Below, piece after piece: positions 37,190 through 46,103 of a stretch of DNA of 64,000 nucleotides. The stretch comes from Amycolatopsis thermophila (GTDB lineage Bacteria; Actinomycetota; Actinomycetes; Mycobacteriales; Pseudonocardiaceae). Below the pieces are notes generated by a model. The model was not told the DNA's origin. It made no database searches and saw only the letters and a list, made by a program, of their open reading frames with translations. Positions within the stretch are counted from its first letter, which is position 1. Every line of letters begins with the position of its first letter. Made by a program: the position numbers and the translations under genes. The stretch lies in contig NZ_JAUSUT010000001.1 of assembly GCF_030814215.1 (NCBI RefSeq), positions 1,426,001-1,490,000 of the forward strand. Direction: 5' to 3'.

Positions 37190-38641
37190 CTAGCTGGGCT
37201 CTTCCGGCTTCCCGTCGGTGGGCGGGGGCTCTTCGGACTCCTCCGGTTCGGGTTCGTCCTCCTCGTCGTCCTCCTCGTCGTCCACCTCGTCGGCGGGCTC
37301 TTCGGCGTCGTCGCCGGTGTCCTCCCCGGTGTCTTCGAGGTCCTCTTCGAGCTCCTCGGCGATCTCGTCCAGCTCGGCGTCCAGCTCGTCGAGCTCGGCC
37401 TCGAGTTCGGGCTCGACCTCGGGTTCTTCCGCGGGCTCGGGTTCCGGTGCGGGCTCCGGCCGCGCCCGCGGGCCGGCGAACCACGCGACCAGCCCGCCCG
37501 GCACCGCGATCCAGGCGAACGCGGCGACCGAGACCAGTCCGACCGGGATGCTCACCGGGTCGAACGCGCCGCCGCCGAGCCGTCCGCCGGCGAGAGTGCC
37601 CAACAGCACACAACCGAAGCCCACCAGTGCGCCCGCGATGCCGACGATCCGCAGCCGGGCGAGCGGGCTGTCCTCGCTGCGGCGCAGCGTCCAGCCGAGC
37701 AGGGCGCCGACCGCGGCCGGCAGCAGCATCAGCAGCGGCCACCAGTGCGCCTGGTGCTCGGGGACCCCGGCGAGCACCGGCAGTCCCGGCACCGGGCCGC
37801 CGTCGAAGGTGAAGGCGCTGATCGAGAACGAGCCGATCGAGAACCCCGGCCCGGTGACGAACGCCAGCCCGCCGACGACCGCGTTGGGCAGGTAGCCCAG
37901 CGACAGCAGCAGCATCCCGGCGCCGCTGCCGAACCCGGGCGCGTTGGACGCGAACAGCTCGCGGATCGTGCCCGAGGCAAGCACCAGTCCGATCGTGTGC
38001 ACGAGCGCGCCGACCGCGAGCAGCCCGGCCAGCCCGAGCGCGCCGGCCCGCAGTCCGCGCACCGCGAGCGGGTCGAGGTAGTCGCGGATGGCGGCCGCGA
38101 CGTCGGACCGGGAGGCGACGCCGCCCGCGGCCGCGACCCCCGCGACGACCGCGGGCACGGCGAAGGCGGACAGCGGCTCGACCCGGACCGTGGCGGCGTT
38201 GTCGAACAGCGCGATCGCCAGCCCGGCCACGGCGTGCGCACTCGCGACGGCGGCGATCAGGGGCAGGGCGTCGCCGAGGTCCCGGTGGCCGAGGCGGCCG
38301 GTGGCGTTCGCGGCCGCACGCGCGATCACGGCGACCACCCCGGCCGTGGCGAGCAGCGGCAACACGCCCAACGGCCGGCCCGCGATCGTCACCGGCACCT
38401 GGTAGGCGGCGAGCCAGCCCGGCCCGGCGGCGTGCAACACGCCGGCGACGGAGACCTCCGCCGCCGATGCCAGGGCGGTGACCAGGCCGAACAGGGCGGC
38501 GACCACGACATAGCCGGTGACGAGGGGGCCGAGGACCGCCGCGGCGAACACCTTCGCCCGCGCCACCGGAGAGCGCTCGCCCCGGCGCTGCGGGTCCCTC
38601 ACCCCTCTCCCGGAACGGCCGTACGAGGTGAGCACCTGCAT
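37190..38641 (-). CDS. perM: DUF6350/PerM-like cell-division membrane protein
   Basis: A 483-residue protein with about ten membrane helices and a cytoplasmic tail. Mycobacterial PerM (Rv0955) occupies the same place before purN and was linked to cell division and divisome stability; the assignment here rests on topology and position. The last ~90 residues are overwhelmingly Glu and Asp with Pro at the end (from [18 protein letters not shown]). The N-terminus is Arg-rich. Start ATG 38641; an internal start after SGRGVRD is possible. Confidence 0.85.
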   Translation of the reverse strand: MQVLTSYGRSGRGVRDPQRRGERSPVARAKVFAAAVLGPLVTGYVVVAALFGLVTALASAAEVSVAGVLHAAGPGWLAAYQVPVTIAGRPLGVLPLLATAGVVAVIARAAANATGRLGHRDLGDALPLIAAVASAHAVAGLAIALFDNAATVRVEPLSAFAVPAVVAGVAAAGGVASRSDVAAAIRDYLDPLAVRGLRAGALGLAGLLAVGALVHTIGLVLASGTIRELFASNAPGFGSGAGMLLLSLGYLPNAVVGGLAFVTGPGFSIGSFSISAFTFDGGPVPGLPVLAGVPEHQAHWWPLLMLLPAAVGALLGWTLRRSEDSPLARLRIVGIAGALVGFGCVLLGTLAGGRLGGGAFDPVSIPVGLVSVAAFAWIAVPGGLVAWFAGPRARPEPAPEPEPAEEPEVEPELEAELDELDAELDEIAEELEEDLEDTGEDTGDDAEEPADEVDDEEDDEEDEPEPEESEEPPPTDGKPEEPS

Positions 38642-39055
38642 GACCGCACCCTCGCACCATCACCGCGCCGGCCGGGTGAGCCACGCCGTTGCTCCCCCTC
38701 CCGGGTTAAGCCTGGAAGCGGCTCATGTGGTGATGCGGGCAGCCGGGCCTGGGCAGCCCTGACGGCGCCAGGGGCGGGCCGGGCAACCCTGCGTCCGCGC
38801 CCAGACGCCTGGGCCGGCGCACGCGGCAGGCGGGGCAGGCGCTGCACACACGCAGCCCGCGCCGGGGCGCGGCGCCCGAGGGAGCCACCCGGCGAGAGCG
38901 GACCCAAGCCCGCCGGGACCGGCCGCCCCACCCGGCACACGCCGCGCAGAACGGTGTCGCGGGTGCTGAACGGGTCGCCGGAGTACGCGGCCGGCGCCGC
39001 CTCGCGCAAGACCGCCGACGCGATCCGCGAGTGAGCCGCCCGGCAGCCGCACGAC
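38642..39055. other. 414-bp non-coding region with a possible LacI-HTH remnant
   Basis: It holds the perM promoter but no intact gene. On the plus strand, 38948-39034 reads RTVSRVLNGSPEYAAGAASR and on to an in-frame stop. This resembles the recognition helix and following helix of a LacI-type HTH, with no upstream half. It may be a decayed gene or chance. Confidence 0.35.
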
Positions 39056-39095
39056 AAAGCGCCCCTCCCACGTGGGCCGCGGGACGGGGCGCTTT
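39056..39095 (-). terminator. terminator of the DUF5336 gene
   Basis: AAAGCGCCCC and GGGGCGCTTT pair perfectly (10 bp) across a 20-base loop; the structure begins 12 bases past the stop at 39107. Confidence 0.75.
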
Positions 39096-39106
39096 CCGGA
39101 AGAAGA

Positions 39107-39823
39107 TCAGCTCTGCGGGCTGCCACCGGGCGGGGTGCCCGGGTGCTGGCCCGGCTGGCCCTGCTGCCCTTCGGGCTTGGCGGCCGGGTTGTAGAACTGG
39201 CCCTGCTGCGGCGCGTACACCGTCGACTGGGCCTGGGGCGGGTTCACCGGCGGCCCGTACTGGGTGCCGGACGGGCCACCCTTCGCCTGCTCACCGGGGC
39301 CCTGTCCGAACTGGCCCGGCTGACCGTAGGGCTGGCCGTACTGCGGCGCCTGCGGCTGCGGCATCTTCAGCACACCCGAGTCGAACAGCAGCGCCGCGAT
39401 CGCCACCAGCATCTGCAGGATGCCGAGGATCAGGATCACCGTGATGATCCCCGGGGTCTCCGCCTGATCCGGGATGTGCACGACCACGAGGATCGCGGTC
39501 AGCGCGCCCAGCACGCTGAACAGCACCGCGAACGGCAGCGCGCGCGGCGCCCTCGGCACCACCGACAGCCCGGCCAGCAGGCCGCCGACCAGCAGGAACA
39601 GCAGCGGCTGGTCCGCGCCCTGCGACTCCTCGGAGAACGCGATGAAGTAGTTCACCAGGCCCAGCAGGGCGATGAACAGCGTCAGGATCATGCTCAGGTT
39701 CGCCGGCGAGAGGCTCGGCCCCGGCTGCGCCTGCGGGTGCTGCTGGGGGAACCCGCCGGTCCCCGGGGGCTGGCCACCGCCGCCCTGCTGCGGGTATCCC
39801 GGTCCACCACTGGGGAACGTCAT
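39107..39823 (-). CDS. DUF5336 membrane protein (Rv0954-like)
   Basis: A 238-residue protein: a Gly/Pro/Gln-rich N-terminal tail (PSGGPGYPQQGGGGQPP), four membrane helices in the middle (about residues 42-155), and a second Gln/Gly/Pro-rich C-terminal tail with repeated YGQPYGQPGQFGQGPG-like units. This matches the mycobacterial Rv0954 family, which lies between sucD and perM as here. Exact function is unknown; a role with PerM in the division site is possible by context. Confidence 0.83.
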   Translation of the reverse strand: MTFPSGGPGYPQQGGGGQPPGTGGFPQQHPQAQPGPSLSPANLSMILTLFIALLGLVNYFIAFSEESQGADQPLLFLLVGGLLAGLSVVPRAPRALPFAVLFSVLGALTAILVVVHIPDQAETPGIITVILILGILQMLVAIAALLFDSGVLKMPQPQAPQYGQPYGQPGQFGQGPGEQAKGGPSGTQYGPPVNPPQAQSTVYAPQQGQFYNPAAKPEGQQGQPGQHPGTPPGGSPQS

Positions 39824-39976
39824 CGCGCTTGCTCTCCTGTCTTCGCCCGAACCGGGGTAGCCGATATGTCCGGGAACGGTTTAGCGCATCCCGCGGTTCC
39901 CGGCCACCCCATCCGGCTAATCCGACGTACCGGAGCGCCGAACGGTTGCGTCGAGTTTCCGGCGCCCGGAAACACA

Positions 39977-40008
39977 CCGGCCGGGCACCGCGGACGGTGC
40001 CCGGCCGG
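39977..40008 (-). terminator. sucCD terminator
   Basis: CCGGCCGGGCACCG and CGGTGCCCGGCCGG form a perfect 14-bp stem with a 4-base loop, 17 bases past the sucD stop. No long T-run follows. Confidence 0.8.
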
Positions 40009-40025
40009 GATGTGGATCTCGTGCG

Positions 40026-40916
40026 TCAGTGCAGGTTCTCGTACAGCTCCCGGGCCAGCGCGGCGGTCTCGGACGGCGTCTTGCCGACCTTCACGCCCGC
40101 GGCCTCGAGGGCCTCCTTCTTCGCCTGCGCGGTACCGGCCGAGCCGGACACGATCGCGCCCGCGTGACCCATGGTCTTGCCCTCGGGGGCGGTGAAGCCC
40201 GCGACGTAGCCGACGACCGGCTTGGTCACGTTCTCCTTGATGTAGGCCGCGGCCCGCTCCTCGGCGTCGCCACCGATCTCACCGATCATGACGATGACCT
40301 CGGTCTCCGGGTCGGCCTGGAAGGCCTCCAGAGCGTCGATGTGCGTGGTGCCGATGATCGGGTCGCCACCGATGCCGACGGCCGTGGAGAAGCCGATGTC
40401 GCGCAGCTCGTACATCATCTGGTAGGTCAGCGTGCCCGACTTGGACACCAGGCCGATCTTGCCCGGGCCGGTGATGTTGGCCGGGATGATGCCGGCGTTC
40501 GACTTGCCCGGCGAGATGACGCCGGGGCAGTTCGGGCCGATGATGCGGGTCTTGTTGCCCTTGGCGACCGCGTGCGCCCAGAAGTACGCCGAGTCGTGCA
40601 CCGGGATGCCCTCGGTGATGACCACGGCGAGCGGGATCTCGGCGTCGATGGCCTCGATGACCGCGTCCTTGGCGAACTTCGGCGGCACGAAGATGACCGA
40701 CACGTCGGCGCCGGTCTCCTTCATGGCCTCCTCGACCGTGCCGAACACGGTGAGGTCCTTGCCGGCGATGGTGACCGTCTGGCCCGCCTTGCGGGCGTTG
40801 ACGCCACCGACGATGTTCGAGCCGGCCTGCAGCATCTTGGTCGCGTGCTTGGTGCCCTCGGACCCGGTGATGCCCTGAACGATGATCTTGCTGCTGGAAT
40901 CGAGGAAGATCGACAT
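40026..40916 (-). CDS. sucD: succinate-CoA ligase alpha subunit
   Basis: TCA-cycle enzyme subunit carrying the CoA-binding Rossmann domain and the phosphohistidine loop. The product is 296 residues. It starts [20 protein letters not shown]; the phospho-His segment is [20 protein letters not shown], and [11 protein letters not shown] is the family block. It lies five bases downstream of sucC, which is typical of a coupled pair. Confidence 0.97.
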   Translation of the reverse strand: MSIFLDSSSKIIVQGITGSEGTKHATKMLQAGSNIVGGVNARKAGQTVTIAGKDLTVFGTVEEAMKETGADVSVIFVPPKFAKDAVIEAIDAEIPLAVVITEGIPVHDSAYFWAHAVAKGNKTRIIGPNCPGVISPGKSNAGIIPANITGPGKIGLVSKSGTLTYQMMYELRDIGFSTAVGIGGDPIIGTTHIDALEAFQADPETEVIVMIGEIGGDAEERAAAYIKENVTKPVVGYVAGFTAPEGKTMGHAGAIVSGSAGTAQAKKEALEAAGVKVGKTPSETAALARELYENLH

Positions 40917-40921
40917 GTCTC

Positions 40922-42091
40922 TTACGCTCCTGCCGCCGCGAGCTCGGCAGCCTTGTCCGCCGCGTTGTCCATGGTGTCCACCTGCGTCACGAGCGGGTGG
41001 TTGGCCTCGTTCAGGATCCGGCGGCCTTCCTCGACGTTGTTGCCGTCGAGACGGACCACGAGCGGCTTGGTGGCCTCGTCGCCCAGGATCTTGAGGGCCT
41101 CGACGATGCCGGTCGCGACCGCGTCGCAGGCGGTGATGCCACCGAAGACGTTGACGAACACCGACTTGACGGCCGGGTCGTTCAGGATGACGTCCAGGCC
41201 GGCGGCCATGACCTCGGCCGAGGCGCCGCCGCCGATGTCGAGGAAGTTGGCCGGCTTGACGCCGCCGTGCTTCTCGCCGGCGTAGGCGACCACGTCCAGG
41301 GTGGACATGACCAGGCCCGCGCCGTTGCCGATGATGCCGACCTCGCCGTCGAGCTTGACGTAGTTGAGGTCCTTCGCCTTGGCCTTGGCCTCCAGCGGGT
41401 CCTCGGTCTGCTTGTCGACGAGCTCCTCCTGCTTCGGCTGCCGGAAGGAGGCGTTCTCGTCGAGGGTGACCTTGCCGTCGAGGGCGACGATCTTGTCCTG
41501 CGGGTCGCGGACCAGCGGGTTGACCTCGACCAGCGTGGCGTCCTCGGCCACGAAGGTCTCCCACAGCTTGACGACCACGTCGGCCGCCTGGTCGCGGATG
41601 ACCTCGGGGAAGTTGCCCTGGGTCAGGATCTCCAGCGCCTTGGCCTTGTCGACACCGGCGATCGCGTCGACCGGCACCTTGGCGAGCGCCTCGGGCCGCT
41701 CCACGGCCAGCTGCTCGATCTCCATGCCGCCTTCGGCCGAGGCCATGGCGAGGAAGGTGCGGTTCGCGCGGTCCAGCAGGAAGGAGAAGTAGTACTCCTC
41801 CGCGATGTCGGACGCCTCGGTCACCAGCACGCGGTGCGTGATGTGGCCCTTGATGTCGAGGCCGAGGATGGCTTCCGCCTTCTCCTTGGCCTCGGCCGGG
41901 TTCTGGGCGAGCTTGACGCCACCGGCCTTGCCGCGGCCACCGGTCTTCACCTGGGCCTTGACGACGACCTGGCCACCGATCTTCTCGGCGGCGGCCTGGG
42001 CTTCTTCCGGGGTGCTCGCGACGGCGCCGGGCAGTACCGGCACGCCGTGGGCGGCGAAGAGGTCCTTCGCCTGGTATTCGTAGAGGTCCAC
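40922..42091 (-). CDS. sucC: succinate-CoA ligase beta subunit
   Basis: ATP-grasp subunit of succinyl-CoA synthetase, 389 residues. It begins with the usual [18 protein letters not shown]; nucleotide-binding residues lie in [21 protein letters not shown], and the C-terminal block [20 protein letters not shown] is intact. GTG 42091 has GGAGA upstream and gives the canonical N-terminus; a start at 42115 adds eight residues. Confidence 0.97.
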   Translation of the reverse strand: MDLYEYQAKDLFAAHGVPVLPGAVASTPEEAQAAAEKIGGQVVVKAQVKTGGRGKAGGVKLAQNPAEAKEKAEAILGLDIKGHITHRVLVTEASDIAEEYYFSFLLDRANRTFLAMASAEGGMEIEQLAVERPEALAKVPVDAIAGVDKAKALEILTQGNFPEVIRDQAADVVVKLWETFVAEDATLVEVNPLVRDPQDKIVALDGKVTLDENASFRQPKQEELVDKQTEDPLEAKAKAKDLNYVKLDGEVGIIGNGAGLVMSTLDVVAYAGEKHGGVKPANFLDIGGGASAEVMAAGLDVILNDPAVKSVFVNVFGGITACDAVATGIVEALKILGDEATKPLVVRLDGNNVEEGRRILNEANHPLVTQVDTMDNAADKAAELAAAGA

Positions 42092-42246
42092 TACTCCAGT
42101 CTCCTGACGACACACGCCGCTCGAGTTACCGGTCGCCTCCGCGAGGGGTAATCCAGAGCGGGTGCTTGTTGCAAACCATGCTGCCGGACGGAGACGACCC
42201 TAGCGACCTGCGCTTTGACGCGGGGCGGCGCATCCGGTGAACTCGG

Positions 42247-44442
42247 TCACCGTATGGATCCAGAGCGTGTTTTCGGGGTGTGAATCGTCCCACGCGCGGC
42301 CAGGACGGCCGCGATGACGAGGGCCAGGGCACATCCGAGCGCGAGCCACCAGCCGAGTCCGGCGTGGGCGCCGGCGATCTGGTCGCCGACGAGCGGCAGT
42401 TCGGCGGCCCGCAGCCCGGCGACGCACGCCGCCCCCGCGAGCAGCGCCGCGGCGCGCGCGGGGCGGCAGCGCGGGGCCAGGACGCACGCGCCGAGGACCG
42501 TGAGGAGCGCGACCAGCAGACCCCAGGACGGCGTGCCGAAGCTCGACCACAGGGCGGGCTCGACGTAGTCGGGCGCGAGGATCGACGGCGTGCCGAAGGC
42601 CCCGATGGCGAGGATCCCGGCGGCGACCAGCGGGGTGAGCAGATCGGCGCCCGGCAGGGCCGCACCCTCGCCGAAGGCCGTAGCCGGGTCGGTGGTCTCG
42701 TCGCGTTCGACCATGCCGGCGACGACGGAGCAGCACGCGGTGATGGCCGCTCCGACGATCGCGAGCGCGGTCCACAGCACACCCGGGCCGGGGGTGAGGC
42801 CGGCGCCGAGTTCGGTGGCGGTGACGGCCATGGTGAGCACCGCCGTGCCGGCCAGCGGGACGGTCACCCAGGCGACCGAGAGGACCGGCCGCACGTAGCC
42901 GGCGGGGACGGCGGTGAACATCACGAGGCCGAGGACGCCGACGAGCAGCCCGGCGACGAGCAGCGCCGAGCGGGACGGGCTCTGCGGGCCGCTCAGGTTC
43001 CCGGCGATGACGACCTGGGGCGTGAGGGCCCCGGCGACGGCGGCGGCCGCGGTGAGCACCGCGAGGACGCCGGTGACGATCCGCAGGCGGCGGATGCCGG
43101 GCATCGTGATCTCGCCGGCCTCGTCGTCCTGGGCGGCGTCACGGGTGGCCGCGGTGGGCAGGAAGGCGGCGGCGATCAGCCCGGCCGCGCCGACGAGGAC
43201 GAGGATCGGGCCCGCCGAGAGCCGCACACCGGGCAGGCTCAGGCCGGAGACGAGGTTCGGCAACCCGACGACCGCCGCGGTGACGCCGAGGCCGAGCAAC
43301 CCGCCACGCGCGACGGCGGTGCCCGACCCGGCGAGCAGCACGGTGGCGACGGGCAGCGCGAACGCGAGCAGCAGGCTGCCGGTGAGCACGAGGACGGGGC
43401 TCTCGAAGGCACTGGCCGCCGGCAGGAACGCGTCGGTGGAGGTGAAGGGCGCCATCATGACCCCGACCGCCGCGACGACCGCGGCGAACATGCCGACGAT
43501 CAAGCCGCCCCGGCCCACCTCGGTGCCCTCGGGCCAGGCGCTGGCGGAGTCGCCCGGGCCGGGGGTGCCGGTTTCGGTGGCAGGGGCGCTTGTCCTTCCG
43601 GTCGAGCTCCCGCTGCCGGCCGCGGACGCGCCCCTCCCCTCGGTCGAGGCAGCGCCTGCGGCAGTGCCGGTGGAGTCGGCACCGATGCCGGACGCAACGG
43701 TGCCATCGGACTTCCGGGCCGCCACGGGCCCTGCCCCCGCTTCGGCGGGGCCCTTCGCGCCCCCGGAGCCCGCCCGGGCGGTTGCCGCCGCGTCGCCGCC
43801 GCGGGCGGCGTCGCGCGGGTCGGAGCCGCTCCCATCGCGGGCCTCGGTCGAGGCGGGGCTGCTCCCGCCGCCGGGCGCGCGGCTTGAGGTGGTGCTCCCG
43901 GCGCGGGTGGCACGCGCTTCGGCTGCCTCGGCGGCCGCGGAGGTGCGTGGTGTCCACGGGGCGTCGGCCTTGGGGGCGGCGGCCCGGGTCGCGATGATGC
44001 CCGCCACGACGGCCGCCAGGTGACCAGCCAGCAGGCACCACACGCCGGCCCCGGTGCCCGGTTCGGCCAGGGAGTGCAGCCGGAACAGCTCGGGGCGCGC
44101 GGCGCGCAGCGGGTCGGTCAGCAGGACCAGGTCGAGCACCAGCCGCCCGGGCGCGAGCGCCGCCACCGCGGCCAGCACGCCCGCCGCGGTCTGGTGGCGT
44201 CCGCGCAGGGCGAGCGCGGCCACCACGACCATCGGCGCGACGGCGAGCACCACGAGCAGCGGCACACTGTCGAACCCGCGCTCGACACCGGTCGCCACCG
44301 GCAGCACGGCCCCCGCGACGAGCAGCACGGCCGAGACCGCACCCGCCACGTAGGCCGGGACCGACGGGGACCGGCCCGCGGCCGGGTCGGGAGGGGCTGG
44401 GTGCCGCACGGCGAGCGCGCCGCCGGTGCTGTCAGTGTCCAT
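42247..44442 (-). CDS. large hypothetical polytopic membrane protein with a disordered insert
   Basis: A 731-residue protein, no recognised family. An N-terminal block of about four helices (residues ~30-150) is followed by a Ser/Thr/Gly/Ala-rich insert of about 155 residues (~155-310), then about ten further helices. The ATG at 44442 follows a short polar leader. It is divergent from the M23 peptidase and lies upstream of sucC on the same strand, but a 155-base gap suggests a separate unit. The insert is likely disordered. Confidence 0.7.
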   Translation of the reverse strand: MDTDSTGGALAVRHPAPPDPAAGRSPSVPAYVAGAVSAVLLVAGAVLPVATGVERGFDSVPLLVVLAVAPMVVVAALALRGRHQTAAGVLAAVAALAPGRLVLDLVLLTDPLRAARPELFRLHSLAEPGTGAGVWCLLAGHLAAVVAGIIATRAAAPKADAPWTPRTSAAAEAAEARATRAGSTTSSRAPGGGSSPASTEARDGSGSDPRDAARGGDAAATARAGSGGAKGPAEAGAGPVAARKSDGTVASGIGADSTGTAAGAASTEGRGASAAGSGSSTGRTSAPATETGTPGPGDSASAWPEGTEVGRGGLIVGMFAAVVAAVGVMMAPFTSTDAFLPAASAFESPVLVLTGSLLLAFALPVATVLLAGSGTAVARGGLLGLGVTAAVVGLPNLVSGLSLPGVRLSAGPILVLVGAAGLIAAAFLPTAATRDAAQDDEAGEITMPGIRRLRIVTGVLAVLTAAAAVAGALTPQVVIAGNLSGPQSPSRSALLVAGLLVGVLGLVMFTAVPAGYVRPVLSVAWVTVPLAGTAVLTMAVTATELGAGLTPGPGVLWTALAIVGAAITACCSVVAGMVERDETTDPATAFGEGAALPGADLLTPLVAAGILAIGAFGTPSILAPDYVEPALWSSFGTPSWGLLVALLTVLGACVLAPRCRPARAAALLAGAACVAGLRAAELPLVGDQIAGAHAGLGWWLALGCALALVIAAVLAARGTIHTPKTRSGSIR

Positions 44443-44925
44443 GTGATCTCACGTAGCTCGAGGGTCGGAAGAGCGGTCGGGACGGCCGGCCTCGGCGGCC
44501 GAGAGCCGCGGGCGGACCGCAGCTGTGCCTGACGCACCAGCGCCCGGCTCGGACCACCGGGCACCGGCGATCGCGATCCCGCGCGCGGCCTCGCTACCAA
44601 CACCGCCGCCGACGCTAGCAAGCCGCCGGGGTTGCCCTCGGGGCCCCACAAGGAAACAAACCGTGGCGCACATCACACTGCTGGCGGAATATCCCGTCTA
44701 CCCAGTGTCATCGCGCCCGCCGCCCGCTCCCCCGGGTTGCCACGTTCGGCCCAGAGCACGTCCGGATCTTGCCGAAAACCACATCCCTTCGTTACTGTCC
44801 CCCGGTCCCCATCACGGTCAGGTCACGATGCGGGCAGCGGGCAACCACCCCCCGAACGGTTGCCCACCGGGATCCCCCGCCCGGGCGCCTGCCCTCTGAC
44901 CCCCCGAGTAACGGAAGGCCCTGTC
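44443..44925. promoter_or_regulatory. 483-bp region upstream of the M23 peptidase
   Basis: No gene is seen. It must contain divergent promoters. An inverted repeat GGGCAACC (44839-44846) and GGTTGCCC (44858-44865) lies about 60 bases before the peptidase start and could be a leader hairpin. I looked for the c-di-AMP (ydaO) riboswitch that often precedes cell-wall hydrolases, but its conserved core is not present. Confidence 0.45.
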
Positions 44926-45741
44926 TTGGCTCGATACCGCTCCCCCGGCGGCCAAGCTCCTTCCCCGGAACTCGATGACGACGCTCTGGACGGCGCCGTC
45001 GTCCGTGTCCGGGGCGCCCACCGGCTCCCCGCGCCGTCGTCGGCGCTGCGCGGCCGGGTCGTGGTCGCCGCCGTCGCAGCAGGCGCGTTCGCCGCGGCCG
45101 CCGCGGGACAGACCCTCCACGCCGTGCAGACCTCCGACGCGGACGTGACCCCGCTGGCCAACTCCGAGGACGCCAGCGCGTCGTTCGCCGTCGGCGGCGA
45201 CGCCCCGACCGGCGCGCCCGAGATCCTCCCCGCCTCGAACTTCGTCGACGCCACCGCCGAGGTGCAGCGCCTCACCGACAGCGAGAACGTCACGATGGCC
45301 CGTCAGGCCCGTGACGCCGAGGCGGCCCGCGCCGCGGCCGAGGAGGCCTCCCGCCCCAAGACCTGCCTGCCCGCCAAGGGCACCTACACCTCCGGCTTCG
45401 GTGCGCGGTGGGGCGCCACGCACTACGGCATCGACATCGCGAACTCGATCGGCACCCCGATCTACGCCGCCTCCGACGGGACGGTGATCGAGGCCGGGCC
45501 GGCCAGCGGTTTCGGCCTCTGGGTGAGGATCCAGCTCGACGACGGCACCATCCACGTGTACGGCCACGTGAACAGCTACTCGGTGCGCGAGGGCCAGAAG
45601 GTCAAGTGCGGCCAGCAGATCGCCGAGATCGGCAACCGCGGCCAGAGCACCGGGCCGCACCTGCACTTCGAGGTCTGGCAGAACGGCACCAAGAAGATCG
45701 ACCCGCGGCCGTGGCTGGCGGCCCGCGGCATCTACCTCTGA
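44926..45741 (+). CDS. M23 family (LytM-type) peptidoglycan endopeptidase
   Basis: A 271-residue membrane-anchored or secreted metallopeptidase. One hydrophobic segment, RVVVAAVAAGAFAAAAAG (residues 44-61), follows a cytoplasmic tail; then comes an Ala/Glu-rich helix and the M23 domain. Zinc ligands are His166 and Asp170 in HYGIDIAN and His247 in HLHFE, with His245 beside it, so it looks active. TTG 44926 is chosen for GGAAGG upstream. Position beside uvrD1/pcrA and sucCD matches the mycobacterial Rv0950c gene. Confidence 0.9.
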   Translation: MARYRSPGGQAPSPELDDDALDGAVVRVRGAHRLPAPSSALRGRVVVAAVAAGAFAAAAAGQTLHAVQTSDADVTPLANSEDASASFAVGGDAPTGAPEILPASNFVDATAEVQRLTDSENVTMARQARDAEAARAAAEEASRPKTCLPAKGTYTSGFGARWGATHYGIDIANSIGTPIYAASDGTVIEAGPASGFGLWVRIQLDDGTIHVYGHVNSYSVREGQKVKCGQQIAEIGNRGQSTGPHLHFEVWQNGTKKIDPRPWLAARGIYL

Positions 45742-45757
45742 CGGCCCGTCCCGGGGC

Positions 45758-46000
45758 CTACGGCCGCAGGAACCAGGCCACCGCGACCTGCCACACCCCA
45801 CACAGCCGCCGCGAGGTGCGGCGACAGCGCGCGCACCGTCCGTCCGGCCCGCCGTGCCGCTCCAGGAGCGTCCGCCACGCACCGAGGAGGACGAGCGCCT
45901 CCCCGGCCGGTAGTGCCCCGTCCCGGCTCGTCCGCGCCACCATGCGCTCGACGCGCTCGAGGACGCCTGCCCGCACGTACGGGAACCACTGCTCCGCCAC
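45758..46000 (-). CDS. 80-residue protein of unknown function with its own LexA box
   Basis: A small basic protein. A helical N-terminal half (FPYVRAGVLERVERMVART) leads to a segment with Cys residues (GRCARCRRTSRRLC), then a hydrophobic C-terminal stretch GVWQVAVAWFLRP that could touch the membrane. GTG 46000 follows GGGAGGGCATGGT, an excellent ribosome site. A perfect LexA box lies 20 bases upstream with a TATACC -10 beyond it, so it is probably SOS-induced. No family recognised. A cell-division or repair-related role is possible by analogy with other SOS small proteins, not shown. Confidence 0.75.
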   Translation of the reverse strand: MAEQWFPYVRAGVLERVERMVARTSRDGALPAGEALVLLGAWRTLLERHGGPDGRCARCRRTSRRLCGVWQVAVAWFLRP

Positions 46001-46019
46001 ACCATGCCCTCCCGAAGGT

Positions 46020-46035
46020 TCGAACTTCCGTTCGA
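46020..46035 (-). promoter_or_regulatory. LexA-binding SOS box in front of the 80-residue gene
   Basis: TCGAACTTCCGTTCGA matches TCGAAC-N4-GTTCGA exactly. On the minus strand it lies directly after a TATACC -10 hexamer (46041-46046), over the likely transcription start. Confidence 0.9.
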
Positions 46036-46103
46036 GACAGGTATAGCGGAGGGGTCCGACAGTTTCGGGCACCCGCGGGACGAACGTGCCCGCGTGCGAC
46101 TCG

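Noticed and set aside
36471..38684. In-frame upstream extension of purH giving a 1,257-residue reading
   Set aside because: The true purH start is fixed by homology and the GTGA overlap with purN; the extension runs through purN and perM in another frame.
44265..44280. TCGAACCCGCGCTCGA, another LexA-like near match
   Set aside because: It lies within the coding sequence of the large membrane protein, away from any start, so it is likely chance.
44443..44925. c-di-AMP (ydaO-type) riboswitch before the M23 peptidase
   Set aside because: I looked for its conserved core because it often precedes cell-wall hydrolases in actinobacteria, but the GGGGGA-like and GGGGUGAA-like segments are not present. 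Only a simple inverted repeat was seen.
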